64,000 nt of DNA from Pseudomonas sp. BMS12 (GTDB lineage Bacteria; Pseudomonadota; Gammaproteobacteria; Pseudomonadales; Pseudomonadaceae). Position numbers and translations under genes: made by a program. Below the pieces are notes generated by a model that saw nothing but the letters and a program-made list of their open reading frames with translations, made no database searches and was not told where the DNA came from. The stretch lies in the NCBI RefSeq assembly GCF_001592875.1, contig NZ_LSOF01000022.1, positions 1 through 64,000 on the forward strand, written 5' to 3'. Below are positions 31,968-42,594 of this stretch, piece by piece. The first letter of the stretch is position 1; every line of letters begins with the position of its first letter.

Positions 31968-33401
31968 CTAGCCGGCATAGCGCTGGCGAATATTCTGCAG
32001 ATACTCCTGCCACGCCAGTAATACCGCCTGCTGCGCGGGCGAGGCCTGTTGCCACTGCTCGGGAAAGGCTGCCATGAAACTCTCCAGAGTATTAGGCGCG
32101 CCCAGAGCCGCATCATTCAAACGCGCTCGACAGAATGCCTGCCAATGTTGCTGCTCTGTTGCATTCAACGACTGCGGAAAGTTCCGCGCGCGATAGCGAA
32201 ACAGCAGTTCCGGCAAACGCGCGTCGCTGAACATCCAGTTCTCCCGTGCCAGTTCTTCAGCCGAAGCCTGACGCACCTGCTCACACAAGCGCCGGTCGCG
32301 ATCACCAATAAAGCCCGAATAGAGTTGCTGCTCGGGATCATCCAGCGGCTCGAAATCCTCACTGGCGTAAATATCCGTCAGCTTGGCTTGCCACAACGGC
32401 AGTTTTTCCCTGAGCAATGCAGCCCGAGCCTCGCACTCGCCCATATCCAATTGCAGTCGCGTTATATCCTCAGCGCGCAACACCTTTAGCGGCGCCACTA
32501 CCGGACAACGATTGATATGCAGGAGTTTGAGCGGTACCGGCAGCTCACCCTCGGCCAAGTCGTCACGACGGGTATAGAGACGCTTGCGCAGGCTCTCCGC
32601 GTCCAGTTCCAGCAAGGGCTGCGGATCACTCTGTAAATCGCAGACGATCAGGGCATTGCGGTTGCGCGGATGCCAGGCCAGCGGCAACACCAGCGCCAGA
32701 TAATGGCGGCTGCCCGCGAAACGCCCGGACACGTGCACCAACGGCTGCAACAGACGAATCTGCTCGGCCACCCGTGCCTTGCTGCGCAACTGGTAAAGAT
32801 AATCGTAGAGGCGCGGCTGACTGGCTTTGAGCAGGCGCGCCAGGCCGATGGTGGCGCGCACGTCGGACAGCGCATCATGCGCCTGACCGTGGTCGATGCC
32901 ATTGACCTCGGTGAGCCGTTCGAGCTTGAGCGAGACACGCCCATCCTCATCCTGCGGCCACTCGATACCCTCCGGACGCAGGGCATAGGCGGCACGAACC
33001 AGGTCGATCAGGTCCCAGCGGCTGTTGCCACCCTGCCACTCGCGGGCATAGGGGTCATAGAAGTTGCGATAGAGGCTGTAGCGAGTCACCTCGTCGTCGA
33101 AACGCAGGCTGTTGTAGCCAGCGCCACAGGTACCCGGCAGAGCCAGTTCGGCATGCACCCGCGCCATGAACTCGGCCTCCACCAGCCCCTTCTCGGCCAG
33201 CACCTGCGGCGTGATTCCGGTGATACGGCAAGCCGCCGGGTGAGGCAGGATGTCGTCGCTGGGTCGGCAGTAGAGATTGATCGGCTCGCCAATCTCGTTG
33301 AGCTGCTCGTCGGTACGAATGCCGGCCACCTGCAACGGCCGATCACAGCGCGGATTGATGCCGGTGGTTTCGTAGTCGTGCCAGAAGATGCTTGCGGACA
33401 C
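31968..33401 (-). CDS. sbcB: Exodeoxyribonuclease I
   Basis: A 477-residue 3'-5' single-strand DNA exonuclease. The DEDD exonuclease domain starts at once (IFWHDYETTGINPRCDRPLQVAGIRTD: D9 and E11), with later acid residues in HDALSDVRAT; the SH3-like and C-terminal helical regions follow. It acts in recombination and mismatch repair, as does mutS later in the window. Translation starts at GTG (33401) behind GGAGGAG. Confidence 0.95.
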   Translation of the reverse strand: MSASIFWHDYETTGINPRCDRPLQVAGIRTDEQLNEIGEPINLYCRPSDDILPHPAACRITGITPQVLAEKGLVEAEFMARVHAELALPGTCGAGYNSLRFDDEVTRYSLYRNFYDPYAREWQGGNSRWDLIDLVRAAYALRPEGIEWPQDEDGRVSLKLERLTEVNGIDHGQAHDALSDVRATIGLARLLKASQPRLYDYLYQLRSKARVAEQIRLLQPLVHVSGRFAGSRHYLALVLPLAWHPRNRNALIVCDLQSDPQPLLELDAESLRKRLYTRRDDLAEGELPVPLKLLHINRCPVVAPLKVLRAEDITRLQLDMGECEARAALLREKLPLWQAKLTDIYASEDFEPLDDPEQQLYSGFIGDRDRRLCEQVRQASAEELARENWMFSDARLPELLFRYRARNFPQSLNATEQQHWQAFCRARLNDAALGAPNTLESFMAAFPEQWQQASPAQQAVLLAWQEYLQNIRQRYAG

Positions 33402-33562
33402 GTAGACTCCTCCAGGGTCATGAGCGGCGGGAGTCTAGCACCTCACTAATAGAGCCCAGGCAAAAGCATGATGCTGCTCACGCCGGCGCGCTTGTTCACA
33501 ACAGCCTGCATGCCATAGCATGCGCCATCTGGAAGTTCATTACCCACAAGGACAGTCACGCA

Positions 33563-34324
33563 ATGAATGAGCCCATCGTTCAGAATCCCTACGCAGCGCC
33601 AAACAGCGAGCTGCAAGAAGCCACGTCCCACAACGCCGTGAGCGTAACCGAGGCACTGGGCCGCGGTTATGACTTCAGCATTGGCGGGGTCATCAGCGAG
33701 GCCTGGCAACGCGTCAAGGGCACCAAAGGCATTATCTTCGGTGGCCTGGTCATCTTCTACGTGGTGATGTTCGTCGCCACCAGCCTGCTCGGTTTTGTAC
33801 TGGGTGCACTCGGCATCCTCGGCGAGGCCAGCTTAACTGCCATCATTGTCGGCCAGTTGATTGTATCCGTGCTGGCATCCGCGTTGGCCTACCCATTCCT
33901 CGCAGGCATCAACATGGTCGGCATTCGCCGCGCCGCCGATCAGCCGGTCAGTTTCAATGAAGTGTTCAGCGGCCTGGGGCTGTTCGTACCGCTGCTGATT
34001 ACCGCTCTGCTGATGACACTGCTGGTCTACATCGGCAGCCTGCTGTTGCTCATCCCCGGCATATATCTGGGCGTCGCCTATATGCTGGCCATGCCCCTGG
34101 TCATCGAGCGCGGCCTTTCTCCCTGGCAAGCGCTGGAGGCTTCGCGCAAAGCCATCACCCAACATTGGTTCAAGGTGTTCGGCCTGTTTCTGCTGCTCGG
34201 CCTGATCATGGCTGTCAGCATGATTCCCCTGGGCATTGGCCTGATCTGGACCATGCCGCTGTTCATCATCAGCATGGGCGTGCTGTATCGCACAATCTTC
34301 GGTGTACTGCCGCCCAATAACTGA
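33563..34324 (+). CDS. Multipass membrane protein, BPSS1780-like
   Basis: A 253-residue integral membrane protein with about six hydrophobic helices (IFGGLVIFYVVMFVATSLLG, IIVGQLIVSVLASALAYPFL, LFVPLLITALLMTLLVYIG, LLLIPGIYLGVAYMLAMPL and two more). The cytosolic N-terminus is short and polar (EPIVQNPYAAPNSELQE). It resembles proteins predicted as BPSS1780 family membrane proteins; function unknown. A possible terminator separates it from the RDD gene, so it may be its own unit. Confidence 0.85.
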   Translation: MNEPIVQNPYAAPNSELQEATSHNAVSVTEALGRGYDFSIGGVISEAWQRVKGTKGIIFGGLVIFYVVMFVATSLLGFVLGALGILGEASLTAIIVGQLIVSVLASALAYPFLAGINMVGIRRAADQPVSFNEVFSGLGLFVPLLITALLMTLLVYIGSLLLLIPGIYLGVAYMLAMPLVIERGLSPWQALEASRKAITQHWFKVFGLFLLLGLIMAVSMIPLGIGLIWTMPLFIISMGVLYRTIFGVLPPNN

Positions 34325-34341
34325 TCACTCCCGAGCTCCCT

Positions 34342-34371
34342 GGGCCGCTCCATGGCGGCCCGTTTGCTTTG
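34342..34371 (+). terminator. Putative terminator after the membrane protein
   Basis: GGGCCGC pairs with GCGGCCC around TCCATG and is followed by GTTTGCTTT. The T run is imperfect, so some read-through into the RDD gene is likely. Confidence 0.5.
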
Positions 34372-34418
34372 CCCCCTGCTGCTGGCTAGCATCAGGCTTT
34401 CTTCGATGCAGTAGACCG

Positions 34419-35144
34419 ATGCCGTCCAACCCGCCTCAGTTCTCGTCAGCGCCCATTGCCGCATTGCTGGATACGCGCCATCAGGTGGAAACGCCAGAAG
34501 GTATCGATCTGGTGCTGCGCCCGGCAGGCCTGATGCCCCGCAGCCTGGCCTTCGCCATCGACCTGCTGATTCGCGGTGGCATCCTGCTGGCTGCCTTCAT
34601 GCTGCTGGCCCTGCTCGGCCAGTTCGGCGCCGGTCTCGGCACCCTCATCTACTTCCTGGTCAACTGGTGGTACCCGGTGCTGTTCGAGGTGCTCTACCAG
34701 GGTCGTACCCCCGGCAAGAAGGCCATGGGCCTGCGCGTGGTGCATGACGATGGCACCCCGGTCGGTTGGGCCTCGTCACTGACTCGCAATCTGCTGCGCT
34801 TCGTCGACATGCTGCCGTTCGCCTACTGCCTCGGTGCCATCAGTTGCCTGAGCCACCCCGCCTTCAAACGCCTCGGTGACCTGGCCGCCGGCACCCTGGT
34901 GGTGTATCGCGACGAGGCGCCCAAGCGACCACAGCTGCCGGAGGCCGAGGCCGAACGCGCGCCCTTCTCGCTCAACCTCGCCGAGCAACGCGCCGTTCTC
35001 GACTTCGCCGAACGCGGCAGCAGCCTCTCCGGGGCACGCCGCGCCGAGCTGGCCGGCATCCTCGCCGAACCGCTGGAAAGCCTGCCGGAGCACGCCGAGG
35101 CCCGCCTGCACGGAATCGCCCGCGGCCTGTTGGGGTCGGCATGA
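34419..35144 (+). CDS. RDD family membrane protein
   Basis: A 241-residue membrane protein. The RDD domain is clear: PRSLAFAIDLLIRGGILLAAF (R, D), LVNWWYPVLFEVLYQGRTPGKKAMGLRVV and LTRNLLRFVDMLPFAYCLG. The C-terminal 75 residues are charged and cytosolic. RDD proteins are candidate transporters, some being sodium-proton antiporters. First gene of a six-gene cluster in which most stop and start codons overlap (here ATGA with the next gene). Its ribosome binding site is weak. Confidence 0.88.
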   Translation: MPSNPPQFSSAPIAALLDTRHQVETPEGIDLVLRPAGLMPRSLAFAIDLLIRGGILLAAFMLLALLGQFGAGLGTLIYFLVNWWYPVLFEVLYQGRTPGKKAMGLRVVHDDGTPVGWASSLTRNLLRFVDMLPFAYCLGAISCLSHPAFKRLGDLAAGTLVVYRDEAPKRPQLPEAEAERAPFSLNLAEQRAVLDFAERGSSLSGARRAELAGILAEPLESLPEHAEARLHGIARGLLGSA

Positions 35145-36121
35145 AACAGCACCTGTTCGAACAACGACATAGCGCCGACTGGCAAGACTTCGCCAAGCGC
35201 CTCGACCAGCTGGAACAGGGCAAGGTCGAACGCGAAGACAGCGCGAGCTTCGCCAGCGACTACCGCCACATCTGCCAGCACCTGGCCCTGGCTGGCGAGC
35301 GCGGCTACAGCAGCCACCTGATCGACCAACTGCAGCAGCTGGCCATGCGCGGCCATCAGCAGTTCTACCGCCATCGCAGCCACCTGGGCGCACAGATCAT
35401 CCGCTTCGTGATCGCCGGCTTCCCACGCCTGGTGCGTCGCGAATGGCGTGTGGTGCTGGCCGGCAGTCTGCTGTTCTTCGGCAGCCTGCTCGGCATGGGC
35501 CTGCTCACCTGGCTGTTCCCCGACCTGATCTACTCTCTGATGGCACCGGACCAGGTGCGCGACATGGAGCAGATGTATGATCCCGCCGCCCGCCGCATCG
35601 GCCGTTTTGCCGAGCGTGACTCCGGCGACGATTGGGTGATGTTCGGTTTCTACGTGATGAACAACATCGGCATCGCCTTCCAGACCTTCGCCAGCGGTCT
35701 GTTGCTCGGCCTCGGCAGCCTGTTCTTCCTGCTCTACAACGGCCTGGTGATCGGCGCGGTCGCCGGCCACCTGACGCGCATCGGCTACAGCGAGACATTC
35801 TGGTCCTTCGTCATCGGCCACGGCGCGTTCGAGCTCACCGCCATCGCCTTCGCCGGTGCCGCCGGGCTCAAACTCGGCTGGGCATTGCTGGCACCGGGGC
35901 GCCTGCGTCGCAGCCAGGCCTTGCGCCAGGCTGCCGGGCAAAGCATCCAGCTGGTGGCCGGCGTCATCCTGTTCCTGCTGATCGCCGCCTTCATCGAGGC
36001 CTACTGGTCCTCCATGACCTACGCCGAGCCGAGCATCAAGTACTGGGTCGGTGGCGGCCTGTGGCTGCTGGTGCTCGCCTATTTCCTGTTCGCCGGACGC
36101 GACCGCCATGCGCCTGACTGA
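35141..36121 (+). CDS. Stage II sporulation protein M-like membrane protein
   Basis: A 326-residue protein. The soluble N-terminal 95 residues are helical; the C-terminal two thirds carry the SpoIIM domain with about five TM segments (VVLAGSLLFFGSLLGMGLLTWLFP, FASGLLLGLGSLFFLLYNGLVIGAVAG, ELTAIAFAGAAGLKLGWALL). In non-sporulating bacteria this domain occurs next to RDD and MoxR genes, as here. No enzymatic role is known. ATGA overlap with the RDD gene means translational coupling. Confidence 0.9.
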   Translation: MKQHLFEQRHSADWQDFAKRLDQLEQGKVEREDSASFASDYRHICQHLALAGERGYSSHLIDQLQQLAMRGHQQFYRHRSHLGAQIIRFVIAGFPRLVRREWRVVLAGSLLFFGSLLGMGLLTWLFPDLIYSLMAPDQVRDMEQMYDPAARRIGRFAERDSGDDWVMFGFYVMNNIGIAFQTFASGLLLGLGSLFFLLYNGLVIGAVAGHLTRIGYSETFWSFVIGHGAFELTAIAFAGAAGLKLGWALLAPGRLRRSQALRQAAGQSIQLVAGVILFLLIAAFIEAYWSSMTYAEPSIKYWVGGGLWLLVLAYFLFAGRDRHAPD

Positions 36122-37694
36122 CGCCAGCGTGGCCATCCGCCCGCGCACGGCCTGGGAGGCGATCGATCTCGGCGTGCTCCTGGCGCGCCGTCATCTCGGC
36201 CTGCTGCTGACCAGCTGGCTGCTGGTCACCCTGCCGCTGTTCGCCCTGCTCAGTGCCCTGCTCTGGCAGTACCCGAGCATCGCCGTACTGCTGTTCTGGT
36301 GGCTCAAACCGGCCTGGGAACGACTGCCGCTGCATATTCTTTCCCGCGCCCTGTTCGGCGACACACCGACCCTCAAGGAAGCACTCAAGGCCCTGCCGCG
36401 CCTGCTCAAGCCGCAGCTGCTGGCCAGCCTGACCTGGCGCCGCCTGAGCCCCACCCGCAGCTTCGACCTGCCGGTCCTGCAACTCGAAGGCCTGGCCGGC
36501 GAAGCGCGCAGCAAGCGTCTGGTGGTACTCGGCCAGCGCCATGCCGGCAGCGCGGCCTGGCTCACCGTCCTCGGCCTGCTGCTGGAAATGCTGCTGTGGG
36601 CGGGCCTGGTCACCCTGGGCTATCTACTGGTGCCGCAACAGCTGCAGATTGAATGGAGCTGGCAGGCGCTGATTGATGCCGGCAGCGGCGAACAGCTGTG
36701 GCTGGAACACCTGTCCAACCTGGCCTACGTGCTGGTACTGGCCTTCTGGGAACCCATCTACGTCGCCTGCGGTTTTACCCTCTACCTCAACCGCCGCACC
36801 GACCTGGAAGCCTGGGACGTCGAGCTGACCTTCCGCCGCCTGCGCCAACGCCTGCTGGGCAGCGCCTACGCCCTGCTCCTCGCCTGCGCCACGCTGACCC
36901 TGTTGCTACCGGGCAGCAACGCGCTGGCCGCCGAGACGCCCAGCAGTTGCCCCCTGCCCTTCGATGACCCCATGGGCCCACAGACAGCCCGCCTGCTCAA
37001 CCAGCCCCTGACCAGCCAGCAGGCCCAGGACGGCATCGAGAAACTGCTCGATTCACCGCCCTTCGCCAACCGCGAAACGGTGACCGGCTGGCGTTTTGGT
37101 GAAGAAAAGAAGAGCGAAGAGCCCAGCGAGGAGGACATCAAGAGCTTCATCGACATGCTGGAGCACGTAGCCAAGCTGTTCGGCCTGTGGAGCAAGCTGG
37201 ATGTACTGGCGCTGATCCTCGAAGTCCTGCTCTGGGCCGGCCTGGCGCTGCTCCTGGCCTTGCTGATCTGGCGCTACCGTGACTGGCTGAGCACCTTCGC
37301 CGGGCGCCTCGGCCTGCCGCAGCGTCGCGTACGCGAGATGCCGAGCCAGCTGTTCGGCCTGGAGATCGCCCCCGAGAGCCTGCCCGATGACATCGCCGGG
37401 GAAGCCGAGCGACTCTGGAACGAGCACCCGCGCGAGGCGCTCGGCCTGCTCTACCGCGCCCTGCTCAGCCGCCTGTTGCACGACTTCCGCTTGCCGCTCA
37501 AGGGCTCGCATACCGAAGGCGAAGTGCTGCGTCTGGTCGAACAGCTGCAACGTGACGAGCTGAGCCGCTTCAGCCACGCCCTGACCGGACACTGGCAGAA
37601 CCTCGCCTACGGCCACCGCCTGCCGCCGGAAAGCCTCAAGCGTGGTCTTTGTGAAGGCTGGCGGCGCCTGTTCGCCCAGGGGGCCAGCGCATGA
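36108..37694 (+). CDS. DUF4129 domain membrane protein
   Basis: A 528-residue protein with several membrane segments in its N-terminal part (LLLTSWLLVTLPLFALLSALLW, LGLLLEMLLWAGLVTLGYLL), a periplasmic loop, another TM (LALILEVLLWAGLALLLALLIW) and a C-terminal cytosolic DUF4129 domain (EAERLWNEHPREALGLLYRALLSRLLHDF, HTEGEVLRLVEQL). DUF4129 proteins are commonly found with MoxR and DUF58 genes. It overlaps the previous gene by 14 bases and the next by four. Confidence 0.88.
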   Translation: MRLTDASVAIRPRTAWEAIDLGVLLARRHLGLLLTSWLLVTLPLFALLSALLWQYPSIAVLLFWWLKPAWERLPLHILSRALFGDTPTLKEALKALPRLLKPQLLASLTWRRLSPTRSFDLPVLQLEGLAGEARSKRLVVLGQRHAGSAAWLTVLGLLLEMLLWAGLVTLGYLLVPQQLQIEWSWQALIDAGSGEQLWLEHLSNLAYVLVLAFWEPIYVACGFTLYLNRRTDLEAWDVELTFRRLRQRLLGSAYALLLACATLTLLLPGSNALAAETPSSCPLPFDDPMGPQTARLLNQPLTSQQAQDGIEKLLDSPPFANRETVTGWRFGEEKKSEEPSEEDIKSFIDMLEHVAKLFGLWSKLDVLALILEVLLWAGLALLLALLIWRYRDWLSTFAGRLGLPQRRVREMPSQLFGLEIAPESLPDDIAGEAERLWNEHPREALGLLYRALLSRLLHDFRLPLKGSHTEGEVLRLVEQLQRDELSRFSHALTGHWQNLAYGHRLPPESLKRGLCEGWRRLFAQGASA

Positions 37695-38940
37695 GCCGCC
37701 CGCTTAAGCTTGCCCTGGCCGGCCTGCTGCTGATCATCCTCACCTGGCTCGGCCTGCACGCCCTGCAACGCCTGCAACCCTATGAGGAAGTGATCAACCA
37801 CGGGCCTGCACCGGAGGCCCGCGCCAACGACTATCTGGCCGCCGAGCTGTTCCTGCGCCAGCAAAAGCTGCAGGTCAATCGCGCTGCCGGCCTGGAAGTA
37901 CTGAAGACCCTGCCCAGCGCCGGCCAGACCCTGATGCTGCTGGCCCCGCGCCACAACATGACGCCCCGTCAGAGCCAGCTGGTACTGGATTGGGCGGCCA
38001 AGGGCGGCCACCTGGTGTTCGTCGCCGAGGAAGTCTGGGACGAGGAGAAAGGCAGCAGCGGTGACCTGCTGCTCGACAGCCTGGGTATCCAGCAATACAG
38101 CACCTACGACATGGAAGAAGACGACGAGGGCGCGGCGAGCGACGAGGACGCCGCGCAGGAGGCCGACGAGCAGATCGACAACCAGCCCGAGACCTCCGAC
38201 ACGGACGCAGCCGCAGACGACGAAGAGGAAGATCGCTACCCCGAGCTGACCAAGATCTACCTGGAGAACGAAGAAGCGCCGGCCTACGTCGAGTTCGACA
38301 CCTCCTACCACCTGCTCGACGCCCAGAACCGTGCCTACGCCTGGGCCAACAGCGGCGAGGCCACGCACATGCTGCAACTGGAGCAGGGTGATGGCCTGAT
38401 AACCGTGCTGACCGATGCCTGGCTGTGGGAAAACGACAGCATCGGCGACTACGACAACGCCTGGCTGCTCTGGTATCTGGGCCAGGACAGCGCCATCACC
38501 ATGATCTACGACGCACAGCGCGACGACCTGTTTACCCAGTTGCTGCACCACTACCCAGCCGCCCTCGCGGCCCTGGCCCTGCTGGTCGGTCTGCTGCTCT
38601 GGCACGTCGGCCTGCGCCACGGCCCCTCGCAGGAACAGCCCGTCGTCGCCCGCCGGCAACTGGAAGAGCACCTGCGTGCCAGCGCCGATTTCCTCCTGCG
38701 CCGTGCCGGCCAGCAGCACCTGCTGAACAACCTGCAGCGCGATATCCAGCGACGCGCCCGTCATCGCCACCCCGGTTTCGAACGCCTGCCGGTGGCCGAA
38801 CAATGGCAGGTGATCGGCCGCCTTACCCGACTGCCCAGCAGCGCCGTCAGCCAGGCCATGCGCCCATTGCCGACGCAGCGTCTGTCTGCCGCCGACTTCA
38901 CCCGCCAGGTCGCCAACCTGCAAACCCTCAGGAATGCCCT

Positions 38941-38944
<4 letters not shown>
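37691..38944 (+). CDS. DUF4350 domain membrane protein with acidic insert
   Basis: A 417-residue protein: an N-terminal TM anchor (LALAGLLLIILTWLGLHAL), an extracytoplasmic DUF4350 domain similar in fold to glutamine-amidotransferase-like domains (QTLMLLAPRHNMTPRQ, GGHLVFVAEEVWD), then a second TM (ALAALALLVGLLLWHVGL) and a cytosolic C-terminal part. Residues 140-181 are a run of Asp/Glu-rich low complexity that interrupts the domain. It overlaps both neighbours by ATGA, so it belongs to the coupled cluster. Confidence 0.88.
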
Positions 38945-40005
<1,061 letters not shown>

Positions 40006-40018
40006 CGATATCGCGCCC

Positions 40019-41353
40019 ATGCTGAAGCCATCCCGCCTGCTTCTCGGCCTGCTCGGCGGTCTGCTGGCCCTGGCCATTGTCCTCGGCAGCCTGCCATTGC
40101 TCGGCGTCCGTCTGGCGCCGACCCTGCAGCCGCTGTGGTGGGGCCTGCTCCTGGCCCTGCTGCTGCTCGCGGCGCTGGATGCCCTGTGGCTGCGCCACCA
40201 ACCGACGCCGCGCCTGCAGCGCCAGCTACCCGGCAACCTGCCGCTGGGACGCTGGAGCGAGGTGCGCATGAGCCTGCACCATGACCTGCGCCACGCCATC
40301 AGCGTGGACGTGTTCGATCACCTGCCGGCGCACATGGATTTCGAGTTCCTACCGCGGTCGGTCGAGTTGCATCCGGGCACCCAGACCGAATTCGGCTACC
40401 GGGTGCGCCCCCTCAAGCGCGGGCATTTCCGTTTTTCCCGCTGCGAGCTGCTGCTGCCCAGCCCGCTGCGCCTATGGCAGGCCCGACGCTTCATTGATCA
40501 GGCCAGCGAGACCCGCGTCTACCCCGACTTCGCCCGCCTCTACGGCGCCCAACTGATGGCCGTGGACGACTGGCTCAGCCAGCTCGGCGTACGCCAGCGG
40601 CAGCGTCGCGGCCTGGGCCTGGAGTTTCACCAGCTGCGCGATTTCCGCGATGGCGACACCCTGCGCCAGATCGACTGGAAGGCCACCGCCCGCAAGCGCA
40701 CGCCGATCGCCCGCGAGTACCAGGACGAGCGCGACCAGCAGATCGTCTTCCTGATCGACTGCGGCCGGCGCATGCGCAGCCAGGACGACGACCTCAGCCA
40801 CTTCGACCACGCCCTCAACGCCTGCCTGCTGCTCAGCTACGTGGCCCTGCGCCAGGGCGATGCGGTGGGCCTGGCGACCTTCGCCGGCGATCAGGACCAG
40901 TACCTCGCGCCAATCAAAGGCCCAGCCCATATCAACAGCCTGCTCAACGCCGTGTACGCGCTCGACAGCACCCGCCGCCCGGCCGACTACGCCGCCGCGA
41001 TCAACCAGCTGCTGGCGCGCCAGCGCCGCCGCGCCCTGGTGGTGCTGGTCACCAACCTGCGCGACGAGGACGACGAAGAGCTGCTCGGTGCGGTCAAGCG
41101 CCTGGGCCGCCAGCACCGCGTGCTGATCGCCAGCCTGCGCGAGGAAGTGCTCGATCGCCTGCGCCATACCCAGGTACAGGACTACGAGCAGGCGCTGGCC
41201 TACTGCGGCACCCTGGATTACCTGAACGCCCGCGCCGGCCTGCACGAGCGCCTGCTCGCCCACGGCGTCCCGGTACTGGACGCACGCCCGGCGGAGCTGG
41301 GCCCGGAGCTGGTCAGCCGTTACCTGGCATGGAAAAAGGCTGGCGTGTTGTAG
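40019..41353 (+). CDS. DUF58 / VWA-like protein, MoxR partner
   Basis: A 444-residue protein: two N-terminal TM helices (LLLGLLGGLLALAIVLGSLPLLG and LWWGLLLALLLLAALDALWL), then a DUF58 domain (LEFHQLRDFRDGDTLRQIDWKATARK, a signature of the family) embedded in a von Willebrand A-like fold with IVFLIDCGRRMRSQ as a MIDAS-like start. It is 13 bases past moxR. MoxR and DUF58/VWA pairs are proposed to remodel or mature membrane or envelope proteins; the target here is unknown. Confidence 0.9.
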   Translation: MLKPSRLLLGLLGGLLALAIVLGSLPLLGVRLAPTLQPLWWGLLLALLLLAALDALWLRHQPTPRLQRQLPGNLPLGRWSEVRMSLHHDLRHAISVDVFDHLPAHMDFEFLPRSVELHPGTQTEFGYRVRPLKRGHFRFSRCELLLPSPLRLWQARRFIDQASETRVYPDFARLYGAQLMAVDDWLSQLGVRQRQRRGLGLEFHQLRDFRDGDTLRQIDWKATARKRTPIAREYQDERDQQIVFLIDCGRRMRSQDDDLSHFDHALNACLLLSYVALRQGDAVGLATFAGDQDQYLAPIKGPAHINSLLNAVYALDSTRRPADYAAAINQLLARQRRRALVVLVTNLRDEDDEELLGAVKRLGRQHRVLIASLREEVLDRLRHTQVQDYEQALAYCGTLDYLNARAGLHERLLAHGVPVLDARPAELGPELVSRYLAWKKAGVL

Positions 41354-41383
41354 CCAGCGCGCATCCGGCCCCTGACTCGCGGA

Positions 41384-41749
41384 TCAGCCAAGCAGAATGA
41401 TCGCCCAGACCAGGGTGATCACCGCCAGCGAGGTGAGCTGCGCCGCGCTGCCCATGTCCTTGGCGTTCTTCGACAGCGGGTGGCGCTCCAGGGAGATGCG
41501 GTCGATGGCCGCCTCCACCGCCGAGTTGAGCAACTCGACGATCAGCGACAGCAGGCTCACCGCAACCATCAGCGCCCGCTCCACGGGGCTGACATCCAGC
41601 CAGAAGGCCAGCGGCAGCAGCAGCGCATTGAGCAGCACCAGCTGGCGGAAGGCGGCTTCGCCGACAAAGGCCGCGCGCAGACCATCGAAGGAATAGCCGG
41701 CGGCGTTGAGGATGCGTCTGAGGCCGGTCTGGCCCTTGAATGGCGACAT
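41384..41749 (-). CDS. dgkA: Diacylglycerol kinase
   Basis: A 121-residue trimeric membrane kinase that phosphorylates diacylglycerol to phosphatidate. Three TM segments and the signature SLLSLIVELLNSAVEAAIDRISLERHPLSKNAKDMGSAAQ in part (E-L-N-AIE-VD and K-D-GSAA). Length equals E. coli DgkA. The ATG at 41749 starts at the family N-terminus. It lies downstream of erdR on the same strand, 70 bases away, the order known in P. aeruginosa. Confidence 0.95.
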   Translation of the reverse strand: MSPFKGQTGLRRILNAAGYSFDGLRAAFVGEAAFRQLVLLNALLLPLAFWLDVSPVERALMVAVSLLSLIVELLNSAVEAAIDRISLERHPLSKNAKDMGSAAQLTSLAVITLVWAIILLG

Positions 41750-41819
41750 GAGAATCACAGTCCTGAATGAAAACGGCGCGACTCTATAGGCCGCGCCGTC
41801 AAAAGTGCGTGAAGCGCCG

Positions 41820-42470
41820 TTACTGCCCGGGCACGGACTCCATCTGTTGCAGCAGCAGCGCGGCCTGAGTGCGGGTACGTACGCCCAACTTGCGGAAGAT
41901 GGCAGTGACATGGGCCTTGATGGTGGCCTCGGAAACACTCAGCTCGAAAGCAATCTGCTTGTTCAGCAGGCCATCGCAGACCATGGTCAGCACGCGAAAC
42001 TGCTGCGGCGTCAGGCTGGCCAGGCCGGCGCTGGCGGCCTTGGCCTCGGCCGACACACTGACCGCCTCGAACGCCTGCGGCGGCCACCAGACCTCACCAT
42101 CGAGTACCTGACGCACGGCCTGCTGGATGGTTTCCAGCGGGCTGGACTTGGGGATGAAGCCGCTGGCGCCGAACTCGCGAGCCCGCGCCACCACTGCCGC
42201 TTCCTCCTGAGCCGAGATCATCACCACCGGCACTTGCGGGTACTGGCCGCGCAACAGCACCAGGCCGGAGAAGCCATAGGCGCCGGGCATATTGAGGTCG
42301 AGCAACACCAGGTCCCAGTCGCCCTTCTCGCCGAGCCGCGCCTCCAGTTCGGCGATGCTGGAGGCCTCCACCAGGCGCACATCCGGGCCCAGGCCAAGGG
42401 TCAGCGCCTGCTGCAAGGCACTGCGAAACAACGGGTGGTCGTCAGCGATGAGAATTTCGTATGCGGCCAT
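41820..42470 (-). CDS. erdR: LuxR-type response regulator ErdR
   Basis: A 216-residue response regulator: receiver domain (ILIADDHPLF, phosphoacceptor aspartate in VLLDLNMPG, K in PKSSPLETI) and LuxR HTH (LTPQQFRVLTMVCDGLLNKQIAFELSVSEATIKAHVTAIFRKLG). In P. aeruginosa and P. putida ErdR controls acetyl-CoA synthetase and ethanol/acetate use; the assignment rests on similarity and on its position beside dgkA. Confidence 0.9.
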   Translation of the reverse strand: MAAYEILIADDHPLFRSALQQALTLGLGPDVRLVEASSIAELEARLGEKGDWDLVLLDLNMPGAYGFSGLVLLRGQYPQVPVVMISAQEEAAVVARAREFGASGFIPKSSPLETIQQAVRQVLDGEVWWPPQAFEAVSVSAEAKAASAGLASLTPQQFRVLTMVCDGLLNKQIAFELSVSEATIKAHVTAIFRKLGVRTRTQAALLLQQMESVPGQ

Positions 42471-42594
42471 GGGCGTTCCCTGTTGTTGTTGTGGGCCGGT
42501 CGACAGGCGGCGCCAAGCATGCCCAGCCGTGACGGGGTGGTCAAGTTCCGCACTTTACGGCAAAGTCGCCTGCTTTTTCCTGCCGAGATCCGCC